Positions 32,914-42,050 are shown, counted from the stretch's first letter. The stretch is 64,000 bases of DNA from Mesonia sediminis (GCF_042684705.1 NZ_JBHULZ010000026.1:1-64000), one strand, 5' to 3'. Numbers and translations: made by a program. Notes: a model not told the origin generated them from the letters alone.

Positions 32914-34539
32914 ATGGGATATGGTGAACAATTAGAGTTGTTTCTGAAACAGGCTAAAACAAACAATTTAAAAACTAAGCACTTTAAATCGGATTATTTA
33001 AATACTAAGGTAAAAGTTAGTTTCGGACAGGGTAATACAGCAAGAATCCCTTGGATTTCTTTTTTAATCGAGCCAAATACTACAAGTAAGGGTATTTATC
33101 CTGTATTTTTATATTATAAAGAATTTGAATTACTAATCCTTGCATATGGAATTAGTGAATCGAATGAACCAGAAATGAATTGGAAACTAAATTCTAATGA
33201 GACTATAAACGAATTCTTTAAAAAAAAATTCAAAAAAAAACCCGATAGATATGGAACTTCGTATGTTGCTGAAGTGTATGATCTCAATAAGAAATTAAAT
33301 ATTAATAGAATTGAAGAAGATTTAAAGGATATAATAAAAGAATATAGACTAACCATTAATTCAGCACCGGTTATAAAAAAAGCCAGTGCGATAAACCATC
33401 CTCCATTTAACGTTAAGAACTTTAAAGTAGATTGTAAAAACGCTGGTTTAATCTACTCTGACATACTCATCACTCGTTTTGTAAGTTCCCTTTTAACAAA
33501 ACCATTTGTCATTTTAACAGGTTTATCAGGCTCAGGTAAAACTAAGTTAGCTCAGGCTTTTGTGCAATGGATTTGTCAGGAAGAAAGTCAATACCGTATT
33601 ATCCCTGTTGGTGCAGATTGGACCAATCGAGAACCATTACTAGGCTATCCAAACGCATTAAAACCGGAAGAGTATGTGAAGCCTGATAATGGCGTAATAG
33701 ACCTCATTTTACAAGCAAACTCAAATCCTAAACTTCCACATTTTCTGATTTTAGATGAAATGAATTTGAGCCATGTAGAACGATATTTTGCAGATTTTTT
33801 AAGCGTGATGGAATCCAACGAAGAAATTCCACTTTATGCAGAAGGAACTGTGGATAATGGAGTCCCTTCAAAACTTAAAGTTCCAGCAAACTTATTTATC
33901 ATAGGTACGGTAAATATTGATGAAACAACCAATATGTTTAGTCCAAAAGTTTTAGATAGAGCAAACACCATAGAGTTTCGCATTAACAAAACCGAAATGG
34001 ATGATTTTCTTAGTACATCAAACGATTTAAATATGAGAGCTTTGTTGGCTAAAGGAACAAATATGGCTGAAAGCTTTATAAGTTTTTCTAACAACAAATC
34101 ATTTACAACCAAGGACTTGAATGAAATTAATAAAACACTACTTAATTTCTTTGGTGAATTACAAAGGACTGGTGCGGAGTTTGGTTACAGAACCGCTTCT
34201 GAGATTCTGAGGTTGATTCATAAATTAGATACTTTGGATAGTAATTTAACAACTGCTGAAAAGGTTGATATTGCTTTAATGCAAAAATTACTACCAAAGC
34301 TTCATGGTTCAAGAAGAAAGTTATGTCCTATTTTAGAGACATTAGGTGGTTTTTGTCTAAAAGAAGACCTAAAAATAATTAAGGATGTTTTCGAGAAAGA
34401 TAATTTCGAGTTTTACAAAAAAGAGGGTAAAAAATTAGTGCCGACCGATGGAGTTCTGTATCCCCTGTCTTTAGAAAAAATTGCAAGGATGTATAAAGGC
34501 GCAATAGATAATGGATTCGCAAGTTATGCTGAGGCCTAA
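32914..34539 (+). CDS. McrB-like AAA+ NTPase (type IV restriction-like)
   Basis: 541 residues. The N-terminal 150 residues resemble the MrcB_N/DUF3578 domain (ARIPWISFLIEPNTTSKGIYPVFLYY, then YGTSYVAEVYDL), thought to recognise modified DNA. The C-terminal McrB-type AAA+ motor has Walker A GLSGSGKT (203-210), Walker B FLILDEMN (277-284), the sensor segment GTVNIDETT (331-339, in place of the McrB MNTAD) and an arginine finger R349. It would translocate DNA with GTP or ATP and drive the nuclease encoded 3 bp downstream. An accessory defence gene. Confidence 0.88.
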   Translation: MGYGEQLELFLKQAKTNNLKTKHFKSDYLNTKVKVSFGQGNTARIPWISFLIEPNTTSKGIYPVFLYYKEFELLILAYGISESNEPEMNWKLNSNETINEFFKKKFKKKPDRYGTSYVAEVYDLNKKLNINRIEEDLKDIIKEYRLTINSAPVIKKASAINHPPFNVKNFKVDCKNAGLIYSDILITRFVSSLLTKPFVILTGLSGSGKTKLAQAFVQWICQEESQYRIIPVGADWTNREPLLGYPNALKPEEYVKPDNGVIDLILQANSNPKLPHFLILDEMNLSHVERYFADFLSVMESNEEIPLYAEGTVDNGVPSKLKVPANLFIIGTVNIDETTNMFSPKVLDRANTIEFRINKTEMDDFLSTSNDLNMRALLAKGTNMAESFISFSNNKSFTTKDLNEINKTLLNFFGELQRTGAEFGYRTASEILRLIHKLDTLDSNLTTAEKVDIALMQKLLPKLHGSRRKLCPILETLGGFCLKEDLKIIKDVFEKDNFEFYKKEGKKLVPTDGVLYPLSLEKIARMYKGAIDNGFASYAEA

Positions 34540-34542
34540 TAA

Positions 34543-36849
34543 ATGAAAGCATTATCTGAAATAGAAATAAAATTGGACTCGGTTCAAGAAGGATTGAAAC
34601 TTTGGATAAGTTCCAAAAGAGATGAAACCTTATTTGATCGAATCGACTCTGCTGCTGAAAATAATGAAGCACGTTATCAATTAAGAGAAGGTTGTTATTA
34701 TGATTATGAAATTAGTGATGACCATTACCAGCTAGACGACATTGGAGAGAATATCATTCAAGAACATAAGCGACACTCAAATATTGGTACAATCTCACCA
34801 AATATATTCGTAGGAACATTAGAGATTCCTTTACTTAAAAAGGAGAGTCAGGAAAAGTGCTACTCAATTTATTTAGAAGTTCAATCAATTAAGTCCAACT
34901 ATCGAGAGGATTACAGAGACATGCTTGAACTGATTACTGAGAAATGTACCGATTTACTATTACAATCTAATTCGCCAGTATCTCATCATTTTGATGTGGA
35001 CTATTCAAAAGACAGTCAAACCTTATATCAAAAATTTGCCTTTATTAAATCCATAATCAACTCTTCAGAGTTTAAGGATGCTATTCATAGAATAGTTACA
35101 GCGCCAGTAACCAAATGGTCTGAAACACAGGAAGAAAAAGATGTTAGAAGTGTAAGAAGATTTACAAATTCCAACATAAAAGAATTAGTTAAAGGAGGGA
35201 AAAGGACAAATCTACCCAGCGGTCATTATTTGGAAAGTTATGGTTTAAAAACACTTCCAGAAAGAATAACTAGTGTTCGTAAAACCGATTCTGTAGATAC
35301 GCACGAAAATCGTTTTATAAAACATGCTTTAGAAACATTCCTCAAGTTCTGTGCTGACATCCATAAGGCTGCTGCTCCAGAATCTAAGCTCTATTTCGAG
35401 TCAAAACTATTAATCAGTGAGCTAGAGTCTCAATTGCATCATTCTGTTTTTAGTGCTATTTCCAGACCAAGTACTTTAAAATTGAATAGCCCCATTTTAC
35501 AGAGAAAAGAGGGTTACAGAGAGGTTTTGAGAACTTGGCTAATGTTTGAATTAGCTGCTAAATTAATTTGGCGAGGGGGTGAAGATGTGTATGGTGCAGG
35601 TAAAAAAGACATTGCTATACTTTATGAATATTGGCTTTTCTTTAAACTTTTAGACCTATTTCAAGAGCTCTTCGAAATAGACGCAAAAGACATTTCAGAA
35701 CTTATTAAGCCTACAAAAGATGGACTAAACCTTCAAATTAAGCAAGGTAAATTTACCGCCTTGAAAGGTGTTTTTGAAACAGATACCAGAAAATTAAACA
35801 TTCAATTTAACTATAATCGACAATTTAGTGGTAAGAAAAATTATCCTGATTCAGGTAGTTGGACGACGACATTAAGGCCAGATTACACCCTTTCTTTTTG
35901 GCCTTTCGGAATTACAGAAAACGAAGCTGAAAGGCAGGAATTGATTGTGCATGTTCACTTTGATGCGAAATATAAAATAACTAATTTAACTGATATTATA
36001 GAACAAAGTACTACAATAGATTTAAATAAAGAAAAAACTGCAAATAAGAAGGGTATTTACAAAAATGCTGATTTACTAAAAATGCATGCCTACAAAGATG
36101 CCATTAGAAGAACGGGAGGAGCCTACGTTTTATATCCCGGTAATAAATCTTTAAATCGAAAAGGGTTTCACGAGATTATACCAGGATTAGGTGCATTCCC
36201 AGTTCGTCCATCCAAAAACGATAGTGGCATTGGTGAACTTAAGGCTTTCATTTTAGAAGTAATTGACCACTTCGTTAATAGAGCCTCACAACGTGAAAAA
36301 ATTGCATTCAGGACCTATGATGTTTATAAAAATGAACCTAGCAAAAATAACAAAATAAACGAAATTTTACCCGAGACCTATGGTGCAAACAGAGGTTTGA
36401 TACCAGATGACACTTATGTGCTGGTTGGCTACTGTAGTGATACAGCAAATATATCGTGGTATAAAAAAGAAGGTATATATAATTTCCGAATGAATAATGA
36501 CAAGGGGTCTTTAGTATTAAACAACAAAGTGGTAAGTGCAAAATATTTGTTGTTGAGAGTACCTGGCAAGGAAAATGCAAATTTGTTTTTTGAAATAAAA
36601 AGTGAAGGTCCAAAAGTTATTGAAGGTAAAAAACTAAAGGGTTATAAAACTAAACGTTTGAAGGATTACTACCTTGTAATAGAAATAGAAAATAAAGAGT
36701 CGTTAGATTTTGGAAATAGTGAATTTAAATTTAAGGATCTAAAAGCCTACAAAGACATAATAAACAAAGAACCAAACAAAATAATAGCCGCCGGAATTCC
36801 CTTTGCTGTGACCTTGACTGAGTTAATGAATGTAAAAGTGAATGTTTAA
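34543..36849 (+). CDS. DUF2357 McrC-like PD-(D/E)XK nuclease partner
   Basis: 768 residues. The central DUF2357 region (about 150-400) contains the hallmark DTHENRFIKHAL (252-263). The nuclease core follows: Glu in YEYW (361-364), RPDYTL (445-450) and DAKYK (474-478) supply the E, D and DxK of a PD-(D/E)XK site. A C-terminal region of about 250 residues has no recognised domain. Together with the upstream McrB-like motor it forms a two-gene McrBC-related system. It lies 3 bp behind that gene, so both are surely one operon. Followed by about 1.7 kb without a convincing gene. Confidence 0.85.
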   Translation: MKALSEIEIKLDSVQEGLKLWISSKRDETLFDRIDSAAENNEARYQLREGCYYDYEISDDHYQLDDIGENIIQEHKRHSNIGTISPNIFVGTLEIPLLKKESQEKCYSIYLEVQSIKSNYREDYRDMLELITEKCTDLLLQSNSPVSHHFDVDYSKDSQTLYQKFAFIKSIINSSEFKDAIHRIVTAPVTKWSETQEEKDVRSVRRFTNSNIKELVKGGKRTNLPSGHYLESYGLKTLPERITSVRKTDSVDTHENRFIKHALETFLKFCADIHKAAAPESKLYFESKLLISELESQLHHSVFSAISRPSTLKLNSPILQRKEGYREVLRTWLMFELAAKLIWRGGEDVYGAGKKDIAILYEYWLFFKLLDLFQELFEIDAKDISELIKPTKDGLNLQIKQGKFTALKGVFETDTRKLNIQFNYNRQFSGKKNYPDSGSWTTTLRPDYTLSFWPFGITENEAERQELIVHVHFDAKYKITNLTDIIEQSTTIDLNKEKTANKKGIYKNADLLKMHAYKDAIRRTGGAYVLYPGNKSLNRKGFHEIIPGLGAFPVRPSKNDSGIGELKAFILEVIDHFVNRASQREKIAFRTYDVYKNEPSKNNKINEILPETYGANRGLIPDDTYVLVGYCSDTANISWYKKEGIYNFRMNNDKGSLVLNNKVVSAKYLLLRVPGKENANLFFEIKSEGPKVIEGKKLKGYKTKRLKDYYLVIEIENKESLDFGNSEFKFKDLKAYKDIINKEPNKIIAAGIPFAVTLTELMNVKVNV

Positions 36850-37252
36850 CCAAAGATGAACATTGATACTCCTATATTCTATTTATATGTTTTATTCTTA
36901 ATTCAGATGTTTATCTTTTGATACAACCTTTAAGAAAATAAACAATTGCATAAACCCAAAGATTCGAGCCTCAGCAGACAACAAACAATACAAACCCCCA
37001 ATTCAAAAGTTTCGATAATCTAATTTAAATTTAATTTGTCTAAACAGATTGTATTTCAAAGCGCTACGGCTAAAACCCATTATATTAGCTTCTTATTTAA
37101 TGTAACCCTACTCCCAAACCAATTTCTCCTTTGCTTTTGAACACCCCCTTTCCCCCCCACCAACAAACCAAAATTATTTTTCTACGCGCTTAACCCCATA
37201 ATTACCGCCCGTTCAAGGCGGAGCAATCGTATACGTTCACTGGAGATAATAC
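36850..37252. other. Gene-free stretch behind the McrBC-like operon
   Basis: AT-rich sequence with many stops in all frames, no protein family remnant recognised, no hairpin with a T run directly behind the operon. Contains C-rich CCCCCTTTCCCCCCCACC near 37145-37165. Confidence 0.5.
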
Positions 37253-37358
37253 TATGCTGGTTCGAAGCTAATTCGATACTCCTTCGGTACTTATGCGATA
37301 AATCCTTATATTTCGAGGGATTACCGAAGAAACATCGAAGGAGTAACGAACTAGCATA
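37253..37358. repeat. 106-bp imperfect palindrome / structured element
   Basis: Outer arms TATGCTGGTTCG (37253-37264) and CGAACTAGCATA (37347-37358) pair with one G-T; second arms ACTCCTTCG (37278-37286) and CGAAGGAGT (37336-37344) pair perfectly; an inner CTTCGGTA (37282-37289) and TACCGAAG (37322-37329) pair as an alternative. The whole can fold into one long branched hairpin. No T run follows. It may be a MITE-like insertion or a structured RNA. Confidence 0.55.
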
Positions 37359-37628
37359 ACTTTAACTTACCTTGTTTTCTTTGCTAAAAATGCTTTTAAT
37401 GAACCATAAAACCACGCTAAAGCACTATACACAGTGGCACAATCATACTTTTAATCAGATTTAAACGAGGTTTAATCTTACTTTTCCTAGCGTTTTACTC
37501 GCTTTTTGAGCGGAAAACTGCGATTTTGGGACTTATTTTGAGGTATTTATGAGTCAAAAAAGTGTGTTTTTTGAGTAAAAAGTACCTTTTTCTTGCGTTT
37601 TAGCGTTTTTAAATTTCATGCCTATGGC

Positions 37629-37741
37629 GCATGCAAATGATCAGCATGATTTTTAAAAAGTTCAGCATGTTTTTCATGAATCATAGGCATGATTTTCATG
37701 AAACATAGGCATGGTTTTTCTAAATCATGGGCATGATTTTC
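37629..37741. repeat. Iteron-like array of GCATG(A)TTTT boxes
   Basis: GCATG followed by A/T-rich TTTT occurs at 37644, 37665, 37688, 37709 and 37731, spacings of 21, 23, 21 and 22 bp, so the boxes lie on one face of the helix. Three are preceded by ATAG or ATGG (CATAGGCATG, CATGGGCATG). A further GCATGCAAAT at 37629 is out of phase. This is the look of a protein-binding array or plasmid-type iterons rather than a coding sequence. Confidence 0.6.
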
Positions 37742-37750
37742 GGCTTTTTG

Positions 37751-37784
37751 AAGCCAAAAAAGCCTCTCGCTAAACGAGAGGCTT
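37751..37784 (-). terminator. Terminator for an unknown minus-strand transcript
   Basis: A perfect 10-bp stem (37760-37769 with 37775-37784, arms AAGCCTCTCG) with loop CTAAA; read on the minus strand it is followed by TTTTTT. It lies 31 bp beyond the end of the weak minus-strand ORF 37815-38201, the only candidate it could serve. Confidence 0.75.
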
Positions 37785-37814
37785 AAGCCAAACCAATAAG
37801 AAAATTAACTAGCT

Positions 37815-38201
37815 TCAGTCGCTTTTTAGAACGGGTAGTTTTGAAAAATAAAAATAATTTGAAATTGTGGGGTTTAAGATGGGGTATAGAGTCAACTGGC
37901 TCCCTCTTATCAAACTACCAAATCGCTTATGTTTTCTATTAAATAAAAAAGAGAACTTGATTTCCCATTGCATAAGTAAAATTAAAGCATGCTTTTGCGG
38001 ACTGCTATTATGCGTCTTTGGGCCAAACGCATTGTGCATAAAACCATCGATACAAGTCTGCAGACGAATAAAAGCTAGGCTTAAAACGTAATGTTGTTTC
38101 AAAAAATTGATTAATTCCATCAGGTTCATGGCAATAAGAATTGAGCTTAGCTCAAGGCAGAGAAAAGTTGACAAGATGAGCGAATTAGGATTGATAGGCA
38201 T
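37815..38201 (-). CDS. Doubtful hypothetical ORF upstream of the orphan terminator
   Basis: An open frame of 128 codons with no recognisable domain. It is rich in Leu, Ile, Ser and Asn, and lacks the Glu and Asp content of real cytoplasmic proteins here. The only support is the minus-strand terminator 31 bp behind it. It may be a chance frame covering a non-coding RNA, or a decayed gene. Confidence 0.25.
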   Translation of the reverse strand: MPINPNSLILSTFLCLELSSILIAMNLMELINFLKQHYVLSLAFIRLQTCIDGFMHNAFGPKTHNSSPQKHALILLMQWEIKFSFLFNRKHKRFGSLIRGSQLTLYPILNPTISNYFYFSKLPVLKSD

Positions 38202-38286
38202 AGCTTACTGGGTTAAAATGGTTCATACCGGTTGTCATCTGATTTTTTAAGGATAATGGTCAGTTTTTTCATCGCTTTAATTCCTC
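38202..38286. other. Short unassigned stretch
   Basis: No gene or strong hairpin seen between the doubtful ORF and the possible permease remnant. Confidence 0.4.
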
Positions 38287-38460
38287 TTAAAGGTCTATAA
38301 AAACATAGAGCAAGATAGCCCTTAATACCCATAATGCAGCGACAAAAGCTACGGGTTTGCCTACAAATTGTACGAGTTTATCAGAAAATTTTTCGAGTAG
38401 GTGAAAGAATAAGCTGAGTTGGCCGAAAAACTTACGAGTAGCACTTAATATTGAATGCCT
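38287..38460 (-). pseudogene. Possible remnant of a small membrane permease
   Basis: On the minus strand the frame ending at TAA 38287-38289 reads LLEKFSDKLVQFVGKPVAFV, then AALWVLRAILLYVFIDL. This recalls the N-terminal part of low-affinity iron permease-like proteins (FEKFxxxxxxxxGxPxAFxxAL). No start and no continuation are present. The similarity is judged by eye and could be chance. Confidence 0.3.
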
Positions 38461-38576
38461 CGGCGGCCTTAAATGGATTATAATTAAAAAAGAATTAACT
38501 TTGTTAAAGATGCGCAGGTGAACCTTACTTCCGCAAAAGCGAATAAAAAAAAACTTTCAACTTAAAAACCAAACTT

Positions 38577-39017
38577 ATGAACCCAAGCACCACCAAACAA
38601 AAAGCCCCTAAATGGTTTATAGCCTTGGCCGTATTTCTATTAGTATGGAATTTGATGGGAGTACTCGCATTTATCAATCAAATAAGTATGGGTACAGAGG
38701 AGGTTGCGCTACTCCCCGAAGATCAACAAGCATTGTACGCTAATTATCCCACTTGGGCACTAATTGCCTTCGCCATGGCAGTTGGTGGCGGATTTTTAGG
38801 TAGTTTATTACTGCTTTTAAAAAATAAATGGGCTAAAACGCTGTTCATTTTATCTTTGGTGGGTATCGTGGTACAGATGACTCACAGCCTTTTCATTGCT
38901 AAAGCTACCGAGGTTTACGGTCCGGGTGCCGCAATTATGCCTGTAATGGTTTTGGTCATTGGCGTATTTTGTATTTATATCGCCCAACGAGCGATTCAAA
39001 AAAAATGGATTGCCTAA
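38577..39017 (+). CDS. Four-helix membrane protein, function unknown
   Basis: 146 residues with four hydrophobic helices (about 13-33, 62-82, 88-106, 118-137) and a conserved-looking loop (EEVALLPEDQQALYANYPTWAL) between the first two. Related Bacteroidota proteins are sometimes labelled sugar transporter without evidence. Stands alone; a GC-containing A/T tract of about 100 bp precedes it. Confidence 0.7.
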   Translation: MNPSTTKQKAPKWFIALAVFLLVWNLMGVLAFINQISMGTEEVALLPEDQQALYANYPTWALIAFAMAVGGGFLGSLLLLLKNKWAKTLFILSLVGIVVQMTHSLFIAKATEVYGPGAAIMPVMVLVIGVFCIYIAQRAIQKKWIA

Positions 39018-39393
39018 ATTTTTAGATCCATTTCCAATTTACTTGAAGCTAGCTAATAAATTTTAAGCATTTCCTTTTCGGTTAAACCGATTTGATTTCA
39101 GCAATAAAATAAAGGCAGAACGCAATAAAATTGAACGACAACCTTTCCATAAAGAGAAAAAATTCACCTCATTACAATTTTGAACAAGTCACAAAAACCC
39201 ATAGCCTTTAGTTAAAAGCTTTATTGTTTAGTATAGCTTTAAAGCGGATTTGATTAGAGTAGCCGAGCACACGCAGAACTTACTTATAGAATTAGGCATG
39301 AAAAACAACCTCTTCTTAGCACAAGTCTAGGCTTTAAAAGAAAATACAAAACTTAGGTTTTCTAAATCTACAGAAATTGTATCTTTATCCCCT
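39018..39393. other. Intergenic region before the DHH phosphoesterase gene
   Basis: No intact ORF. A 30-codon open stretch ending at TAG near 39329 (ADLIRVAEHTQNLLIELGM) looks like coding sequence of a broken gene, but no family can be named. TATCTTTA at 39380-39387 may be the -7 box of the next gene. Confidence 0.4.
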
Positions 39394-40404
39394 ATGACAG
39401 CAGAACAAATCAGTGAAATAAAATCGCTTTTGGCTCAACCCCAAAGCATTAGCATCATTCCGCACAGGAATCCAGACGGAGATGCCTTAGGGTCTACACT
39501 AGCCTTGAAATTATATTTAGAACAGCTAGGGCACAGCGTGCATTTAATCGCACCTAACCCCTACCCCGAATTCTTGAGCTGGTTACCGCATCAAGAAGAG
39601 ATTATTTTCTTTTGCGAGCAAAAGCAAAAAGCTACTCAATGTCTACAAGAGTCCTCTATGGTGTTTACTTTAGATTTTAACGATTTTAGTCGGACGGGTG
39701 AGGCTATGCAGCAGGTCTTAGCTGGTTTAGAAACTACTTTTGTGATGATTGATCATCACCAAGCACCGGCAGATTACGCCCGTTTTACCTATTCTGATGT
39801 AAACTGCTCCTCTACTTGTGAGATGGTTTTCAATTTCTTGGAATTTTTAGGCGATACGCATTTGATTACCGAAGATATGGCTACTTGTTTGTATACGGGC
39901 ATTATGACCGATACAGGCTCTTTTCGTTTTTCTTCAACCAGTAGCCGAACCCATAAAATTATAGCACGACTGATTGATGCTGGTGCGAATAATACGGCCA
40001 TACACAATGCCATTTATGACAGTAGCAGTAGCAACCGTATGCAATTACTGGGAGTAGCCTTAAGCAATATGAAAATCTTACCGGCCTACAAAACGGCTTA
40101 TATAAGCCTGTCTCAGGAAGAGTTAGACCAAAACAATTTTAAAAAGGGAGATACAGAAGGTTTTGTAAATTATGGCCTGGCGATTAAAGGAATCATATTT
40201 GCTGCTATTTTCATTGAAAACAAAGAAGAAAACATCGTAAAAATCTCTTTGCGTTCTAAAGGAGATTTTGACGTTAACCAAATTGCAAGAAAACATTTTC
40301 AAGGTGGTGGACACATCAATGCAGCCGGAGGAAAAAGTGATTTATCACTTAGCGCAACCTTAGAAAAGTTTGAACAATTGTTACCCCAACTAACCCATGA
40401 ATAA
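39394..40404 (+). CDS. nrnA: DHH/DHHA1 phosphoesterase, NrnA-like
   Basis: 336 residues. The DHH domain has HRNPDGDALGSTLAL (24-38), TLDFNDFSRTG and the signature MIDHHQAP; the DHHA1 domain near the C-terminus has GGGHINAAGG. This matches the NrnA nano-RNase / pAp phosphatase family, which removes short oligonucleotides and pAp. Overlaps gldI by 8 bp; the pairing of a DHH gene with gldI is usual in flavobacteria. Confidence 0.9.
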   Translation: MTAEQISEIKSLLAQPQSISIIPHRNPDGDALGSTLALKLYLEQLGHSVHLIAPNPYPEFLSWLPHQEEIIFFCEQKQKATQCLQESSMVFTLDFNDFSRTGEAMQQVLAGLETTFVMIDHHQAPADYARFTYSDVNCSSTCEMVFNFLEFLGDTHLITEDMATCLYTGIMTDTGSFRFSSTSSRTHKIIARLIDAGANNTAIHNAIYDSSSSNRMQLLGVALSNMKILPAYKTAYISLSQEELDQNNFKKGDTEGFVNYGLAIKGIIFAAIFIENKEENIVKISLRSKGDFDVNQIARKHFQGGGHINAAGGKSDLSLSATLEKFEQLLPQLTHE

Positions 40405-40966
40405 TATATACCGTATTTTTTTACAGTCTTTTTGCATAGGATTATTGCTTTTTAGTTGCAAAACTCCAGAAGCTAGACGTCCAGTGAGTCAACAATCCGG
40501 TTCTTTTATTCGGGAATCGGTTGCGCGCAACAAAAAATTAGTAGCCTACGAAGAAGCTTTAATCGATTCGATTATTAAGCAGGATACAATCAATACCTAC
40601 CACGCTTCGCCCAACGGTTTCTGGTACCGCTACGATACCAAAATCGGTAAAGACACCCTCACTCCTCAATTTGGCGATTTGGTAAACTTTGATTATGACA
40701 TTAGCACCTTAATAGGGCAGCCCATATATACTAGAGAAGAATTAGGCACACGCGAGTATGCCATAGACCAAGAAAGCGTTTTTATTGGCTTACGCCAAGC
40801 TTTAAAAATGATGAAACCTGGCGAGACCCTTACTTTTTATTTTCCTTCACATAAGGCTTTTGGCTATTATGGTGATAACCAGAAAATAGGAAGAAATCTC
40901 CCTATTCGGTCTACCATAACCTTAAACTCAATTGAATTAAATAAAGAAAAACAATTAAATGACTAA
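40397..40966 (+). CDS. gldI: Gliding motility-associated lipoprotein GldI (FKBP-type)
   Basis: 189 residues. A signal with lipobox LLLFSC (Cys about 21) is followed by a linker and an FKBP-like peptidyl-prolyl isomerase domain (about 75-185: PQFGDLVNFDYDISTLIG, ALKMMKPGETLTFYFPSHKAFGYYG). In Flavobacterium johnsoniae GldI is needed for gliding and T9SS function. Overlaps the next, also FKBP-containing, gene by 8 bp, so the folding factors are made together. Confidence 0.85.
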   Translation: MNNIYRIFLQSFCIGLLLFSCKTPEARRPVSQQSGSFIRESVARNKKLVAYEEALIDSIIKQDTINTYHASPNGFWYRYDTKIGKDTLTPQFGDLVNFDYDISTLIGQPIYTREELGTREYAIDQESVFIGLRQALKMMKPGETLTFYFPSHKAFGYYGDNQKIGRNLPIRSTITLNSIELNKEKQLND

Positions 40967-42050
40967 ATTTATGAAATTAAAAAGTGCATTTTTATGCTTA
41001 TTTGTAGCGCTAAGCCTGTATGCTTGCAATGAGAAATATCCCGACTTAAACGATGGGCTTTATGCCGAATTTGTTACCAACAAAGGAACTTTTGTAAGTC
41101 AGCTGCATTTTGAAAAGACACCACTTACCGTGGCTAATTTTGTGGCTTTGGCCGAAGGTACGCACCCACAGGTAGACACTAGTTATGCCAACAAGAAGTT
41201 CTACAATGGGTTAAAATTTCATCGTATTATTGATAACTTTATGATTCAAGGCGGTGATCCCGAAGGTACCGGAGCTGGCGGACCAGGTTATAAGTTTCCC
41301 GATGAGTTCGACGAATCTTTAAAGCACAGTAAAAAAGGTATACTCTCTATGGCTAACGCCGGACCTGGCACCAATGGAAGTCAGTTTTTTATTACCTTAA
41401 AAGAAACCCCACATTTAGATAACCGACACAGTGTTTTTGGAGAGATTGTATTGGGGCAAGAAGTGGTTGATAGCATAGGAAAAGTAGAGACCACTAAGCC
41501 AGGAGATAAGCCAGTAAATCCTGTGATTATTCAAGAAGTTAATATCATAAGAAAAGGAAAAGCTGCCAAGTCTTTTGATGCTGTAGAAAAATTTGATAGC
41601 GCTATGAAAGACGTAATCGAGCAACAAAAAATTGAAGCCGCTAAAGCTGAAGAGCGTAAGGCCGAAATGAAAAAGAAAATCGATGAGGAGTTGAATAGTA
41701 TGGCCGATGGTTATGAAAAAACCGATAGCGGATTATGGTATAAAATCATTAAAAAAGGAAATGGTACCAAAAAACCAAAGGCGGGTCAAATGGTAAAAGT
41801 TCACTATACCGGAATGCTAACAGACGGCACCAAATTTGATTCTTCGTACGACCGTAATCAGCCTATCGAATTTCCAGTAGGAACAGGTAAAGTTATTCCT
41901 GGTTGGGACGAAGGGATTATGCTTTTGAACGAAGGCGATCAAGCTAAATTAATGATTCCACCTTACTTAGGGTACGGTGAGCGTGGTATAGGCCCCATTC
42001 CTCCTAATTCTATATTAATTTTTGATGTAGAATTGGTTGAAATCAACTAA
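40959..42050 (+). CDS. Peptidyl-prolyl isomerase lipoprotein, cyclophilin plus FKBP
   Basis: 363 residues with a lipoprotein signal (ALSLYACNE). The first domain (about 33-195) is a cyclophilin: FHRIIDNFMIQGGDPEGTG, GTNGSQFFITL, DNRHSVFGEI. A charged linker (about 200-245, KAEERKAEMKKK) leads to an FKBP domain (about 255-363: VHYTGMLTDGTKFDSS, GKVIPGWDEG, PPYLGYGERG). Both isomerase families in one chain on the periplasmic side. Translation may begin at the ATG 40971. A terminator follows at 42070. Confidence 0.93.
   Translation: MTKFMKLKSAFLCLFVALSLYACNEKYPDLNDGLYAEFVTNKGTFVSQLHFEKTPLTVANFVALAEGTHPQVDTSYANKKFYNGLKFHRIIDNFMIQGGDPEGTGAGGPGYKFPDEFDESLKHSKKGILSMANAGPGTNGSQFFITLKETPHLDNRHSVFGEIVLGQEVVDSIGKVETTKPGDKPVNPVIIQEVNIIRKGKAAKSFDAVEKFDSAMKDVIEQQKIEAAKAEERKAEMKKKIDEELNSMADGYEKTDSGLWYKIIKKGNGTKKPKAGQMVKVHYTGMLTDGTKFDSSYDRNQPIEFPVGTGKVIPGWDEGIMLLNEGDQAKLMIPPYLGYGERGIGPIPPNSILIFDVELVEIN

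Noticed and set aside
37601..37745. Possible CRISPR array
   Set aside because: The boxes are only about 10 bp with 21-23 bp period; there are no true spacers and no cas genes.
37867..38091. Plus-strand ORF of 74 codons
   Set aside because: Opposite to another weak ORF, Cys-rich and without any family pattern.
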